Below are positions 55,700 to 64,000 of a stretch of 64,000 nucleotides of DNA, one piece after another. This DNA is from Bythopirellula polymerisocia (lineage in GTDB: Bacteria; Planctomycetota; Planctomycetia; Pirellulales; Lacipirellulaceae). The notes under the pieces were generated by a model. That model ran no database searches. It saw nothing but the letters and a program-made list of their open reading frames with translations, and was not told where the DNA came from. Numbering within the stretch: position 1 is the first letter of the stretch; each line of letters begins with the position of its first letter. Made by a program: the position numbers and the translations under genes. Location of the stretch: positions 806,001-870,000 of the forward strand of contig NZ_SJPS01000001.1 of the NCBI RefSeq assembly GCF_007860015.1, read 5' to 3'.

Positions 55700-56500
55700 A
55701 TGCGGATCCCATTATTCTTCGCACTTCCAGCACTTGTATTCCCATTGTTGCTGGCAGCACTCTTTGCCAGCGTCTCTACTTCACTTGCAGAGACCGCAGA
55801 GCAGAAAATCACCGAAGAAACTACTGGGGTGGCCGTTGTCGAATTGTTTACCTCTCAGGGTTGCAGTAGCTGTCCCCCCGCCGATCAGTTGCTGACTGCA
55901 CTCTCTTCACTCAATACGGAACATCAGATGCCGGTGTACTGTCTGTCGTTTCACGTTGACTATTGGAACTCACTCGGCTGGAGTGATCCCTACAGTTCTA
56001 AGCAGTCCTCGAAACGCCAGCACCGTTATGCCACCGTTCTTGAAACCAATCGGACTTACACGCCGCAGATGATTGTCAACGGAGCAGAAGAGTTTGTTGG
56101 GTCAAATGCCGAGCGGGCCAAGGCGGCGCTCAAATCGGCATTGAGCAAACAGGCGACAGCCACGATCAATCTCCGCACACACTCTCAATCAGATGAACCG
56201 CAATTGACGGTCGAATTTGCAGTCACGGGCGACGAAGAGCAAGAAATACTAAACATCGCCCTGGTTCAAGCTGCTGCTCAGAATGAAGTTCCCCAAGGAG
56301 AGAATTCAGGGAAGACCTTGTCGCATGTCAACGTGGTTCGTGGTTTTCAAACTCTGGATTTGGACACGCAGCAAGGAAAAGCCTTTTTCGCGTTGCCGGT
56401 CAACACAGGATCGTCAGAATACCTCATCATTGCTTATGTTCAGAATCGCGATACGGGCCAGATCACTGGTGCCAATTCTACAGCCGTAGATCTTCAATAG
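55700..56500 (+). CDS. DUF1223 secreted thioredoxin-like protein
   Basis: This 266-aa protein has signal peptide MRIPLFFALPALVFPLLLAA. The mature domain starts VAVVELFTSQGCSSCPPADQ, whose CSSC is a thioredoxin-like redox motif. VYCLSFHVDYWNSLGWSDPY, RQHRYATVLETNRTYTPQMI and VNGAEEFVGS are the hallmark segments of DUF1223. The family is exported and of unknown function. The C-terminal domain is beta rich. ATG 55700 is preceded by AGGG; the frame opens 12 codons earlier. Confidence 0.88.
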   Translation: MRIPLFFALPALVFPLLLAALFASVSTSLAETAEQKITEETTGVAVVELFTSQGCSSCPPADQLLTALSSLNTEHQMPVYCLSFHVDYWNSLGWSDPYSSKQSSKRQHRYATVLETNRTYTPQMIVNGAEEFVGSNAERAKAALKSALSKQATATINLRTHSQSDEPQLTVEFAVTGDEEQEILNIALVQAAAQNEVPQGENSGKTLSHVNVVRGFQTLDLDTQQGKAFFALPVNTGSSEYLIIAYVQNRDTGQITGANSTAVDLQ

Positions 56501-56774
56501 AATCTTCACCGCAATCGGATCTGTCCGAAGAGATTCTCATTGGTTATCCCCACAAATTAGCTTGTAGCCGGGAAGGCTGTGGAATCTATATTGCTTCGCT
56601 AGTGATAGCGTGTGATAATTGAGGTCAGGCTGAAGTATTGGGGGACTGCGCTTGATTTTCAAGAAAGCTCATCACTTATCTTCTCAGGGTTGATAAAGTA
56701 ATCCCTGAGATAGTCACTGGCTAGAAAGTGCGCAGAGTATTGCAAACCTTTACTCAGATCATTGGGAGTTGTCC

Positions 56775-57752
56775 ATGAAACATCCGGAACTTGCCCGCGA
56801 CATTATGGTCAGCCGCTTGGTGACGCTGCGTCCCGAGTTGCACGTCTTCAAAGGGATAGCCCACCTGCTGAAACGCAATATCACTGGCGCGCCGGTCGTC
56901 GATCCCCAAGGAAGTTATCTCGGAGTCTTCTCCGAAAAATGTTGTATGAGCGTGTTAACTTTGACCGCCCGGCTAGCATGTGAAGATGAGAAAAATATTG
57001 CTCGCAATCTCCACGCGAAAGACATCATGGTCACTCAACTGATCACGCTGTCACCCGAAATGGATGTCTTCGATGCCATAGGGATGTTACTGAAGAATCA
57101 CATCTCGGGAGCCCCGGTCATTGATCGCGACCAAAACTTCCTCGGCATCTTCTCAGAAAAGACCAGCATGCAGGTGCTGATTTCCTCGGGTTACGAACAA
57201 TTGCCCACGACGCGTGTGGACGCTTTCATGAACGAAGAATCACAACGCGTGATCGACGAGGATATGGATCTCCTTTCCATTGCCCAGATTTTTCTGGACA
57301 CGCCTTACCGTCGCCTCGAGGTTGTACGCGACGGGCGCCTTTTGGGCCAGATCAGCCGTCGAGATGTGTTGCAAGCCCAACATCATCTTTCGATGTTTGT
57401 TGGCGATCCCGACGACAACCTCACGAAGAACAACTGGATGATTCACCGGAGCGATGACGGATCGGCGGCCTCCGAGGAATCGATACCTTCTCCTGAGGTG
57501 GGTTCCTTCATGGACCAAAAGGCGCGCACCATCAGCGAAGAGACTGATTTCTTGCAAATTGCTCGCATCTTTCTGGACACCCCGTATCGACGACTCCCCG
57601 TCTTGCGCGATCGAGAACTGGTCGGCCAGATCAGTCGGCGTGATATCTTAAACGCTGCCCACGACCTGCTGGCTATTCCACGTCCCAAGCAGGAAACGAC
57701 GCTGCTATATCTCAGCTCAATCATCGAGCGAAATGATGCTCCTATAGATTGA
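56775..57752 (+). CDS. Protein with four CBS domains
   Basis: This ~325-aa soluble protein is made of four CBS motifs. The first two are a close pair: ARDIMVSRLVTLRPELHVFK, GIAHLLKRNITGAPVVD and AKDIMVTQLITLSPEMDVFD, AIGMLLKNHISGAPVID. The third and fourth are each RRLEVVRDGRLLGQISRRDV or RRLPVLRDRELVGQISRRDI. CBS pairs bind adenine nucleotides and usually regulate an attached or partner enzyme, but none is fused here. ATG 56775 follows GGGAG. The upstream gap 56501-56774 includes TTATCCCCACA, considered and rejected as an origin box. Confidence 0.85.
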   Translation: MKHPELARDIMVSRLVTLRPELHVFKGIAHLLKRNITGAPVVDPQGSYLGVFSEKCCMSVLTLTARLACEDEKNIARNLHAKDIMVTQLITLSPEMDVFDAIGMLLKNHISGAPVIDRDQNFLGIFSEKTSMQVLISSGYEQLPTTRVDAFMNEESQRVIDEDMDLLSIAQIFLDTPYRRLEVVRDGRLLGQISRRDVLQAQHHLSMFVGDPDDNLTKNNWMIHRSDDGSAASEESIPSPEVGSFMDQKARTISEETDFLQIARIFLDTPYRRLPVLRDRELVGQISRRDILNAAHDLLAIPRPKQETTLLYLSSIIERNDAPID

Positions 57753-57914
57753 GCGGGGTCATCGGGGTCCTTATTCAGGCACCTATAATCTTATTCTCTC
57801 AATTCTGAGTACAGATTGTTGACTCCGGTTCGGCCGGAGTAGACCATAGAACTATCGTGTCTCACTGGCACGTTGTGTCTGCGGGTTACGTTTTATCACT
57901 GTTGAGGTGCATCC

Positions 57915-59801
57915 ATGTGGTCAATTTGTTTCGGCAGGTTTGGATTTGTTTGGCAAAGAGTTACTGCTCTTAGTATTGCTGTCCTGCTGTTAAGCGCTCC
58001 ACTACATGCCTCGGTCGCCACAGTTGGTAACGTTACGCCGGTGCCACCAGTTGGCGGCGGCGCCGTCGCTGGACCATTTACGATCGGCAATACAAGTTTG
58101 GGTTCCGTGATCGTTAATGGAGGTACTGCAATCACGAATACAAGTGCTGCAATACTAGGTGATGGTGCGAATGGAATTGGTGGCGTTACGCTCGATGGAT
58201 TTGGATCGAATTGGTCGCTTGTTTCTGGTGGTGCCGATCTCACCATTGCAGACGCGGGGATTGGTTCGCTTTTTGTTACGAATAATGCCGTACTCAATGT
58301 CAATGACGATACCTTCCTCGGCGTAAGTGCCAACAGCATGGGCCGGGGACGCGTGACCGATCTTGGTTCGGTATGGAACAACGGCGACGACATGACGATT
58401 GGCGGAAGTGGCTTGGGCATCATGGAAGTCCTCAATGGCGGGCAACTCATATCGGACGCTGCCAACGTGGGGGCGAATGCCACTGGCGAAGGTCGAGTGA
58501 CTGTTGCAGGGGATCTCTCCCGTTGGCAGCTCGCTGGATCTACGATCGGTTCCTCTGGATTCGGAAGTGTTACGGTCTCTGACGCTGGACGCATTTTCAG
58601 TAGCTCGTCAGTGACGTTGGCAAATTCTGCCTCTAGTCGTGCTGAGGTTCTCGTGGATGGAACTAGCTCGCAATGGAATATCTCTGGATCAATGTCATCT
58701 AATTCGGGAGACGCCCAGGTAACGATTTCCAACGGAGGGAGAATCACGACATCGAACCCGTCGACGATCTCGACCACTGGTCGCGTCAAGCTTGAAGGTG
58801 GTCGGTGGGATTACTCTTCAAACGACACGAATGCAATCTCCTTGTTTGGTCTTCTTGAAGGGAGCGGCACGCTCGACATGCCCGGCGTATCAATGGGACT
58901 TTCCGGCGGGGTTCGCGGCCGACTCCACACCTCAACGGGTGATCATTTGCTCCTGACCGGACTTCTCGCTAACACGGGGGTCGTAGATCTCGACGGGGGT
59001 GAACTAGAAATTCGCGGTACGATGGCGAACAATTTCAGCACCACTGCCCGCAATGGGGCAGTACTCCGCGTTGGTAGCACAGGCCTTACCAACAATGGCA
59101 ACGCTCAGATATCGATCACCGGCGGCACGGTCGATGTGTTCGGAACAGTCAACAATCTGGTCAATGCCGAGATCGCAGTGGTCGGCGGCGCGACCGGCGT
59201 CTTCCACGATGCCGTGACCAACAACGGCACGATCTTCGTTTCCCCTGGGAGCGAAATTGTCATGCTTCAAGATCTGAACTTCTCGGCAAGTTCAGCACTG
59301 AACATTACCCTAGCAGATGCGGCGGAAACCCAGCCGACCGACGGCTTCGGACAAGCAACTACGCCGGGTGCCGCAACACTGGCCGGCACACTAAACGTCT
59401 CGTTGGCCGCAGGCTATGCCCCGTCACTAGGTGATTCATTCCAAATCCTCTCCGCAGGGAGCGGTCGCTCTGGAATGTTTACCACGGAAAATCTCCCCAC
59501 GCTCACCACAGGACTCAATTGGGACACCGAGTATAGCTCCAACGCCCTCACGCTCCAGGTCATTGCCGCCAGTCTCCCCGGCGATTTTGATTTCGACGGG
59601 GACGTCGATGGCCGGGACTTTCTTGTGTGGCAACGAAACACGAGCGTCGGCAATTTGAGCGACTGGCAAGCCAACTACGGCACACCACTCACGGCTGCTG
59701 CCACGGCCGTTCCGGAGCCGAATGTGCTCGTATTGCTCCTTTGTTCCATAGTGTTTCTTCCCGCAGTCAGGCGATCGAGGGCTGGCGTAAGCAGAATTTA
59801 G
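57915..59801 (+). CDS. Secreted protein with T5SS/PEP-CTERM-associated repeats, dockerin-like
   Basis: The 628-aa protein starts at ATG 57915 behind GAGGTG. A signal peptide is followed by a run of ~45-residue repeats: GVTLDGFGSNWSLVSGGADL, GSLFVTNNAVLNVNDDTFLG, GRGRVTDLGSVWNNGDDMTI, GLGIMEVLNGGQLISDAANV, EGRVTVAGDLSRWQLAGSTI. This is the pattern of the T5SS/PEP-CTERM-associated repeat (TIGR04393 as I recall it). The C-terminus has PGDFDFDGDVDGRDFLVWQR and DWQANYGTPLTAAATAVPEP with a hydrophobic PEP-CTERM helix. Confidence 0.85.
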   Translation: MWSICFGRFGFVWQRVTALSIAVLLLSAPLHASVATVGNVTPVPPVGGGAVAGPFTIGNTSLGSVIVNGGTAITNTSAAILGDGANGIGGVTLDGFGSNWSLVSGGADLTIADAGIGSLFVTNNAVLNVNDDTFLGVSANSMGRGRVTDLGSVWNNGDDMTIGGSGLGIMEVLNGGQLISDAANVGANATGEGRVTVAGDLSRWQLAGSTIGSSGFGSVTVSDAGRIFSSSSVTLANSASSRAEVLVDGTSSQWNISGSMSSNSGDAQVTISNGGRITTSNPSTISTTGRVKLEGGRWDYSSNDTNAISLFGLLEGSGTLDMPGVSMGLSGGVRGRLHTSTGDHLLLTGLLANTGVVDLDGGELEIRGTMANNFSTTARNGAVLRVGSTGLTNNGNAQISITGGTVDVFGTVNNLVNAEIAVVGGATGVFHDAVTNNGTIFVSPGSEIVMLQDLNFSASSALNITLADAAETQPTDGFGQATTPGAATLAGTLNVSLAAGYAPSLGDSFQILSAGSGRSGMFTTENLPTLTTGLNWDTEYSSNALTLQVIAASLPGDFDFDGDVDGRDFLVWQRNTSVGNLSDWQANYGTPLTAAATAVPEPNVLVLLLCSIVFLPAVRRSRAGVSRI

Positions 59802-60023
59802 TAGGAATTTGGCTGCGGTCATGTTAACATCGGGCCAATCCAGTGCTGCTGCCGACTACATCGGAGTCGCCAGTTCTCATGCCATGCTTTTGATAGTTCA
59901 AAGGAGTTCTCACAGCGAAAAGGCCGTGCTGGGTTCATCAACTAATCCATTGCTCGTTGGCCGCAAAGTGCGTTTCGCGCTACTCCATTGATTTTCACCA
60001 AGAAACTGAAGAAAGGTCGCGCC

Positions 60024-62993
60024 ATGAACCGCTGTCGCACGTTCATCGTCAATTCTCGTTACTACTTGTTCCTGCTTTCAATTATTGCAACGCTTTGCGT
60101 TGTGATCCTCTCGTGGTCCGCTCCGGCTCGAGGCCAGTCGGCCTACTTCTCGCTGGAGGGCGACATTAATGTGCCGCTTGACGAGTACGATGCGTTGTTC
60201 GATCTGACGCGCACTGTTGGCAGCGGCGAGGACCTGCGGTTCCGCGCTTATACGCAGGTGGGCGGAGTGAACAGCGCGGGTGATGTGATCCCCAGTTCGG
60301 GCTTCGACGCGCAACTATCTTTGTTCGATAGTGCCAACGCGCTCCGCGGACAGGATCTTACGTCTGCTGGTCCAGACGCACTGCTGTCTTGGCCAGGCAT
60401 CACGGTCTTCGGGACCCCACTGAACCCCAACCCGCTCCCGGCGGACAATTACCGTCTCAACCTTCTTGCCGGCCCATCCGGACCACCGGCGGGCCCGTTT
60501 GCGGTGGATCTGATCGGCCCGGCGGACGCGATTGTTTTCACAGGCGGCACGCCCGTCAATAACGCAACGCTTACTTCGCTGAAATTCGGCAGCACGGGAG
60601 GCGGAACGGCGACTTACCGGCTCACGGCAGACGTGAACAACACGGGTACCCTCGAATCACAAGCCGGTGGAGTGATCGAGGGGAACGGCGCCAACGGGTT
60701 GGGATTCAGTACTGGAGCCCGAGGGCGCACAATCACTTCATCTAGTGAACTCCTGTCAAGTGTTGGTTCTCTTTGGAATCTGAGAGGCGGCACGGGAGCG
60801 CAATTTGCTAATGGTGGAAGCGGCGGGGCAATCGTCGTGGAGGGTGGGATTGCCGTACTCGCGGGCGATGGGGACCTGCGAGGTGGAACACAAGGTCCCG
60901 GATCTTCTAGCTCGGCAGGAGGAGTGGGGGGGTCGATCAGTCTATCAAACAGCGACGTTACCATCTCGGGCGCATTTGACCTCAGTGGGAGCCGTTTCAG
61001 CGCGGGAGGATCCGTTTCGGTCGCCACCGGCACGGCCGTTTTGTCGGGCGACTTTGTTCAGGTCGGTGGTGTCGGAACTCAGCAAAGAGTGGCCGGCGTG
61101 GGCGGATCGCTGACGGTCTCTGGTGGAACCGTCGATCTGTCCGGCACGTTCGACTTGACGGGTGGCCGGGGTGGGAATGCCGGAGCTACCGGAGGGGATG
61201 CGGCCCAGGGGGGAAATGTCTCTATCTCTGGAGGGCTCGCCACCCTTACCGGGTCCGTCACTCTCGATGGGGGTGTGGGTGGCAATGCGAACACTTCCGG
61301 AGGCGATGGCGGGCAAGGCGGAACCGTGTCGGTCTCTGCCGGTGAGTTCCTATTGCATGGAGGAAACGTCTCCCTGGCTGGTGGTGTTGGCGGCAGCGCA
61401 TTTTTTCCCGGCACTACCGGCGCCAACGGCAGCGTCAATGTCACCGGCGGTACGTTCTCGCTTAATAGTGGGGAAATACTGGGTCGAACCGGAGCTGCCT
61501 CGGCCGATCCACTCACGCTTAGCAACGCCTCGCTGAATGTTTCGGATACGGGCTTAGTCCAGGTCCTGAATGACTTGACGATGAGCAACGGCGCAGCGCT
61601 CAACGTGACAGCGGGCGGTCTCGTCGACGCTACGCCGGCACAGTCTGCGGCCGGCGTGGCCGGGACCAGCGGCAAAACGCTGAAATCTAACGGCCAGATC
61701 ACCAACACCGACGGTTCGATCCGCTACGACGGTGCCGACGGCGGACTCATCCCCCCCGGCCTTTTCAGCTCCGGTGGGATTGGCGGCGACGGCGGGATGC
61801 TTACTGCGACCGGCGGCGGCATCACACTCGGCGGGATCGGCTCGATGAGCTTCGACGGCGGTGACGGCGGCGGCCTGGGCGCCTGCTGCGACAACTACGG
61901 CGGCACCGGCGGCGCAGGTGGCACCCTCAACCTCAGCAGTACCACCGTGATCCTTGACGCTCAGAGCAGCCTAAAGGCCAATGGCGGCGACGGCGGCGGC
62001 GGTGACACTTTCGGCGACGGCATCGGCGGCTTGGGTGGCACGATCCAGCTCAACAGCGGGTCGATCACCCAGAACGGCTCGTCCGTGGTGCTGCTCAATG
62101 GCGGCAACGCCGGCCTGGGCTCCGGCTCACCCGGCAATGTCGGCGGCGATGGCGGCACGTTGAATGTGCTTGGCGGCAGCTACACAATTGCCGATACCGC
62201 CACGCTCGACCTGCGGGGCGGGCTGGGTACCGGCGGCAACGCCGATGGCGCTCACGGCCTGATCGACGTCACGAGTGGGACGTTCGCCATGAACGGCGGG
62301 GAGGTTTTTACCGGCACGATCCAGCACCCCGGCACGGGCAATTTCAATTTCAATGGCGGACAACTCACCGTGGAAACGTTTAATGGCGTGCTTGTTCAGG
62401 ATGGTGGCACGCTCTTGATCGGTGGCTCGCCAGGAACAATGACCGTCTCGCAGGACTACATGATCAACGCCGGTTCCCTTGAGATCGAACTCTTTGCCGG
62501 TGGAGTTACACCCACGGCGGGTGTCGACTTCGATCAACTCACGGCAGACACCGCCTCCCTGGGCGGTACTTTGGAACTTGTGATCGATAGTGGCTACACG
62601 CCAAGTCTCGGGCACACGTTTCCCATTCTCACCACGACCGGTGGAGTGACGGGTACCTTTGCCAATGTCAATGGCGCTTATTTGGGCGCCGGACTCGGAT
62701 TCGACGTGCAGTACAACGCTAACGATGTGACGCTTGAAGTCATCAACGTTCTCCTTGGCGACTTCGACGTCGACGGCGATGTCGATGGCCACGACTTCCT
62801 TGTCTGGCAGCGGAATCCCTCGGTGGGGAATTTGTCTGATTGGCAAACGAACTATGGTGTAGCACTATCTCTCGCAGCAGCAAGCACCGCCGTGCCAGAG
62901 CCGACGTCTATGGCTTTGCTCACCGCAATGGCTTGCTTACTCGGGTGGCGAGGCAGAGATTATTCGTCGCTGAGAGAGGAACCGTCACCGTGA
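60024..62993 (+). CDS. Giant Gly-rich secreted protein, dockerin-like, PEP-CTERM
   Basis: The ~990-aa protein starts at ATG 60024. An N-terminal signal segment is followed by a jelly-roll-like domain of about 130 residues (SAYFSLEGDINVPLDEYDAL, FDLTRTVGSGEDLRFRAYTQ). The middle is dominated by glycine-rich blocks (GGRGGNAGATGGDAAQGGNV, GGDGGGLGACCDNYGGTGGA), suggesting an extended beta-solenoid. The end has LGDFDVDGDVDGHDFLVWQR, NLSDWQTNYGVALSLAAAST and PEP-CTERM AVPEPTSMALLTAMACLLGW. Its last 34 bases overlap the convergent LuxR gene. Confidence 0.85.
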   Translation: MNRCRTFIVNSRYYLFLLSIIATLCVVILSWSAPARGQSAYFSLEGDINVPLDEYDALFDLTRTVGSGEDLRFRAYTQVGGVNSAGDVIPSSGFDAQLSLFDSANALRGQDLTSAGPDALLSWPGITVFGTPLNPNPLPADNYRLNLLAGPSGPPAGPFAVDLIGPADAIVFTGGTPVNNATLTSLKFGSTGGGTATYRLTADVNNTGTLESQAGGVIEGNGANGLGFSTGARGRTITSSSELLSSVGSLWNLRGGTGAQFANGGSGGAIVVEGGIAVLAGDGDLRGGTQGPGSSSSAGGVGGSISLSNSDVTISGAFDLSGSRFSAGGSVSVATGTAVLSGDFVQVGGVGTQQRVAGVGGSLTVSGGTVDLSGTFDLTGGRGGNAGATGGDAAQGGNVSISGGLATLTGSVTLDGGVGGNANTSGGDGGQGGTVSVSAGEFLLHGGNVSLAGGVGGSAFFPGTTGANGSVNVTGGTFSLNSGEILGRTGAASADPLTLSNASLNVSDTGLVQVLNDLTMSNGAALNVTAGGLVDATPAQSAAGVAGTSGKTLKSNGQITNTDGSIRYDGADGGLIPPGLFSSGGIGGDGGMLTATGGGITLGGIGSMSFDGGDGGGLGACCDNYGGTGGAGGTLNLSSTTVILDAQSSLKANGGDGGGGDTFGDGIGGLGGTIQLNSGSITQNGSSVVLLNGGNAGLGSGSPGNVGGDGGTLNVLGGSYTIADTATLDLRGGLGTGGNADGAHGLIDVTSGTFAMNGGEVFTGTIQHPGTGNFNFNGGQLTVETFNGVLVQDGGTLLIGGSPGTMTVSQDYMINAGSLEIELFAGGVTPTAGVDFDQLTADTASLGGTLELVIDSGYTPSLGHTFPILTTTGGVTGTFANVNGAYLGAGLGFDVQYNANDVTLEVINVLLGDFDVDGDVDGHDFLVWQRNPSVGNLSDWQTNYGVALSLAAASTAVPEPTSMALLTAMACLLGWRGRDYSSLREEPSP

Positions 62994-63772
62994 AGTCCAC
63001 GGTGAAAGCGGAGCCACCGGGCCAGGAGCTCTGCTCGGCTGCTAACCATGTAGTGGCGATAGATCTGCTTGACGTATTGATGCACCGTTTCCGGACTGAT
63101 GCCCAGCCGACTGGCGACCTGTCTTTCGCTGTCCCCCTCAAGTAGACAATGGAGTGTTTGTTGTACGCGCCGTGGCAGTAGAGCTTCTTGAGGTTCGTCC
63201 GGCCCGGCAAGGGCCTTGCCGACCAACCGTCCGATTTCACCCTGAGTGAACTCCAATAGTTTGCGTTCACGCTCGCCAAATTGTTGTTCGCCGATCGGAC
63301 GATGGATTGTTACAGCGGACGCAATGTTCCACGGTTGAGGACGATAGAACGATGCCAACGAAGCATCCACGCCAGCAAGTCGCATGTAGTTTTGGTACTC
63401 GGGTGAATGGTACCACTCGCGGTCGGTAGCAACTTCTTGCCGAGTGCAGGTGATCAGCTTGCCTGGACGAGATGCAAAACTACGAAACGAAGCGGCAGAA
63501 ATCATCCCCTCGGTCATGAAGGAGCGCCACATCAGGTGCTGATGTTCGCTGGCGAAGCCTAGCTCAAGATTGTCATGCAACTGCGGCGGACCGTCTGCAC
63601 TGACCATCCGCCAGGTACCACCGACAATCACAGGAGCACCCACGATCTTGCGCAGCGCCTGCAAATAGTGTCGCCGCCACGCAATCGGGTCCGGGCCAAG
63701 TTCACGACACTCGCCGATGAGACGAGAGATAGCGCGGATCTCGGATAGTCGCAGTCTCTCAGATCGGGCCAT
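62960..63772 (-). CDS. LuxR-type transcriptional regulator
   Basis: The 270-aa protein has a C-terminal GerE/LuxR HTH: RVQQTLHCLLEGDSERQVAS, RLGISPETVHQYVKQIYRHY, VSSRAELLARW. The N-terminal ~190 residues are a PAS/GAF-sized sensor region with no named motif (PVIVGGTWRMVSADGPPQLH; REWYHSPEYQNYMRLAGVDA). The gene converges on and overlaps the 3' end of the PEP-CTERM gene by 34 bases, so opposite transcription may interfere. It may regulate the next gene to the right, which starts at the window edge. Confidence 0.85.
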   Translation of the reverse strand: MARSERLRLSEIRAISRLIGECRELGPDPIAWRRHYLQALRKIVGAPVIVGGTWRMVSADGPPQLHDNLELGFASEHQHLMWRSFMTEGMISAASFRSFASRPGKLITCTRQEVATDREWYHSPEYQNYMRLAGVDASLASFYRPQPWNIASAVTIHRPIGEQQFGERERKLLEFTQGEIGRLVGKALAGPDEPQEALLPRRVQQTLHCLLEGDSERQVASRLGISPETVHQYVKQIYRHYMVSSRAELLARWLRFHRGLHGDGSSLSDE

Positions 63773-63907
63773 GGCCTCACTCTGAAAAAGTGTTTAATTG
63801 AGGCGGAATTCGACACTCACAAATCAGGGGTTTTTCCTCAGAACTCCTCTCAGTCTATCACGATCCGTTCAGTGAAAACAGCTTTTTTTCAGGATTGCGC
63901 TGGTCCG

Positions 63908-63927
63908 AATCCCCGATTCCGGGGATT
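63908..63927. promoter_or_regulatory. Perfect palindrome in the LuxR upstream region
   Basis: AATCCCCG-ATTC-CGGGGATT has 8-bp arms. It lies between the LuxR-type gene (start 63772) and a plus-strand ATG at the window edge, so it could be an operator for either or a hairpin in a leader. It has no T-run. Confidence 0.4.
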
Positions 63928-63996
63928 TGCAATTTGAAGCTAGATAATTCACACTGATAGGGTGAAATAGAACACTCATCGCTTCGACAAGGAGCC

Positions 63997-64000
63997 ATGC
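63997..64000 (+). CDS. Probable start codon of the next gene (cut by window edge)
   Basis: AAGGAG lies 2 bases before an ATG at 63997, and the window ends there. This is a likely gene start, but there is no protein sequence to judge. Confidence 0.3.

Noticed and set aside
56541..56551. TTATCCCCACA, resembling a DnaA box
   Set aside because: It is a single isolated site far from dnaA, with no AT-rich region or second box nearby.

Overview
The window looks like a chromosomal segment of a planctomycete, probably in or near the Pirellulales. This is inferred from gene content, not from a database search. The clues are several very large secreted proteins that end in an EF-hand/dockerin-like 'DxDxDGDVDGxDFLxWQR' segment followed by a PEP-CTERM tail, an RpoD-like sigma factor with extra N-terminal helix-turn-helix units, a cytoplasmic Pkn-type kinase, an FG-GAP repeat protein, and many dispersed intergenic repeats of the 'ctaatagctaacggctaacagct' and 'cactggc-gaa-gccagtg' kinds.

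Layout. 1-3.8 kb: a gene cut by the window edge, a DoxX-like membrane protein, a MORN/YwqK-repeat secreted protein, an internally deleted IS, and a RelE/HigB-HigA toxin-antitoxin pair with a palindromic operator. 3.9-12.6 kb: a cysteine desulfurase, then the replication block dnaA, a candidate oriC, dnaN, dciA (DUF721) and gyrB, closed by a terminator that faces a convergent sigma-70 gene. 13-22 kb: a secreted protein, rimI-like acetyltransferase, a multi-spanning membrane protein paired with a DPM1-like glycosyltransferase, an FG-GAP/DsbD-like protein and a HEAT-like/SEC-C protein. A 188-bp broken copy of the glycosyltransferase 3' end lies at 22.0 kb.

22.2-28.6 kb is an accessory island bracketed by inverted copies of one repeat. 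It holds a 1425-aa protein with a Cap4-like nuclease domain and a STAND-type P-loop ATPase, and a convergent 375-aa protein that reads as an HslV/proteasome-type N-terminal-threonine hydrolase. This is my best candidate for an undescribed, possibly anti-phage, system. 28.6-37.6 kb: repeat-rich DNA around a sulfate-assimilation operon (cysH, Rrf2 regulator) with a clear promoter/operator, two small secreted proteins, a penicillin-acylase-family enzyme and a GNAT enzyme. Two inverted copies of a structured repeat (29.1 and 36.4 kb) with nested GTTTTGT/ACAAAAC stems lie here.

37.6-48.7 kb: choloylglycine-hydrolase-family enzyme, two small secreted proteins (one Cys-rich), a gluzincin-type metalloprotease, a berberine-bridge-type FAD oxidase, a Ser/Thr kinase, an ABM-domain protein, a CsrA-receiver fusion protein and a hybrid histidine kinase. 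The last two probably form one signalling pathway. 48.7-63 kb: five large secreted dockerin/PEP-CTERM proteins interrupted by a DUF1223 thioredoxin-like protein and a CBS-domain protein, ending in a convergent, overlapping LuxR-type regulator. No tRNA, rRNA or CRISPR array was recognised.
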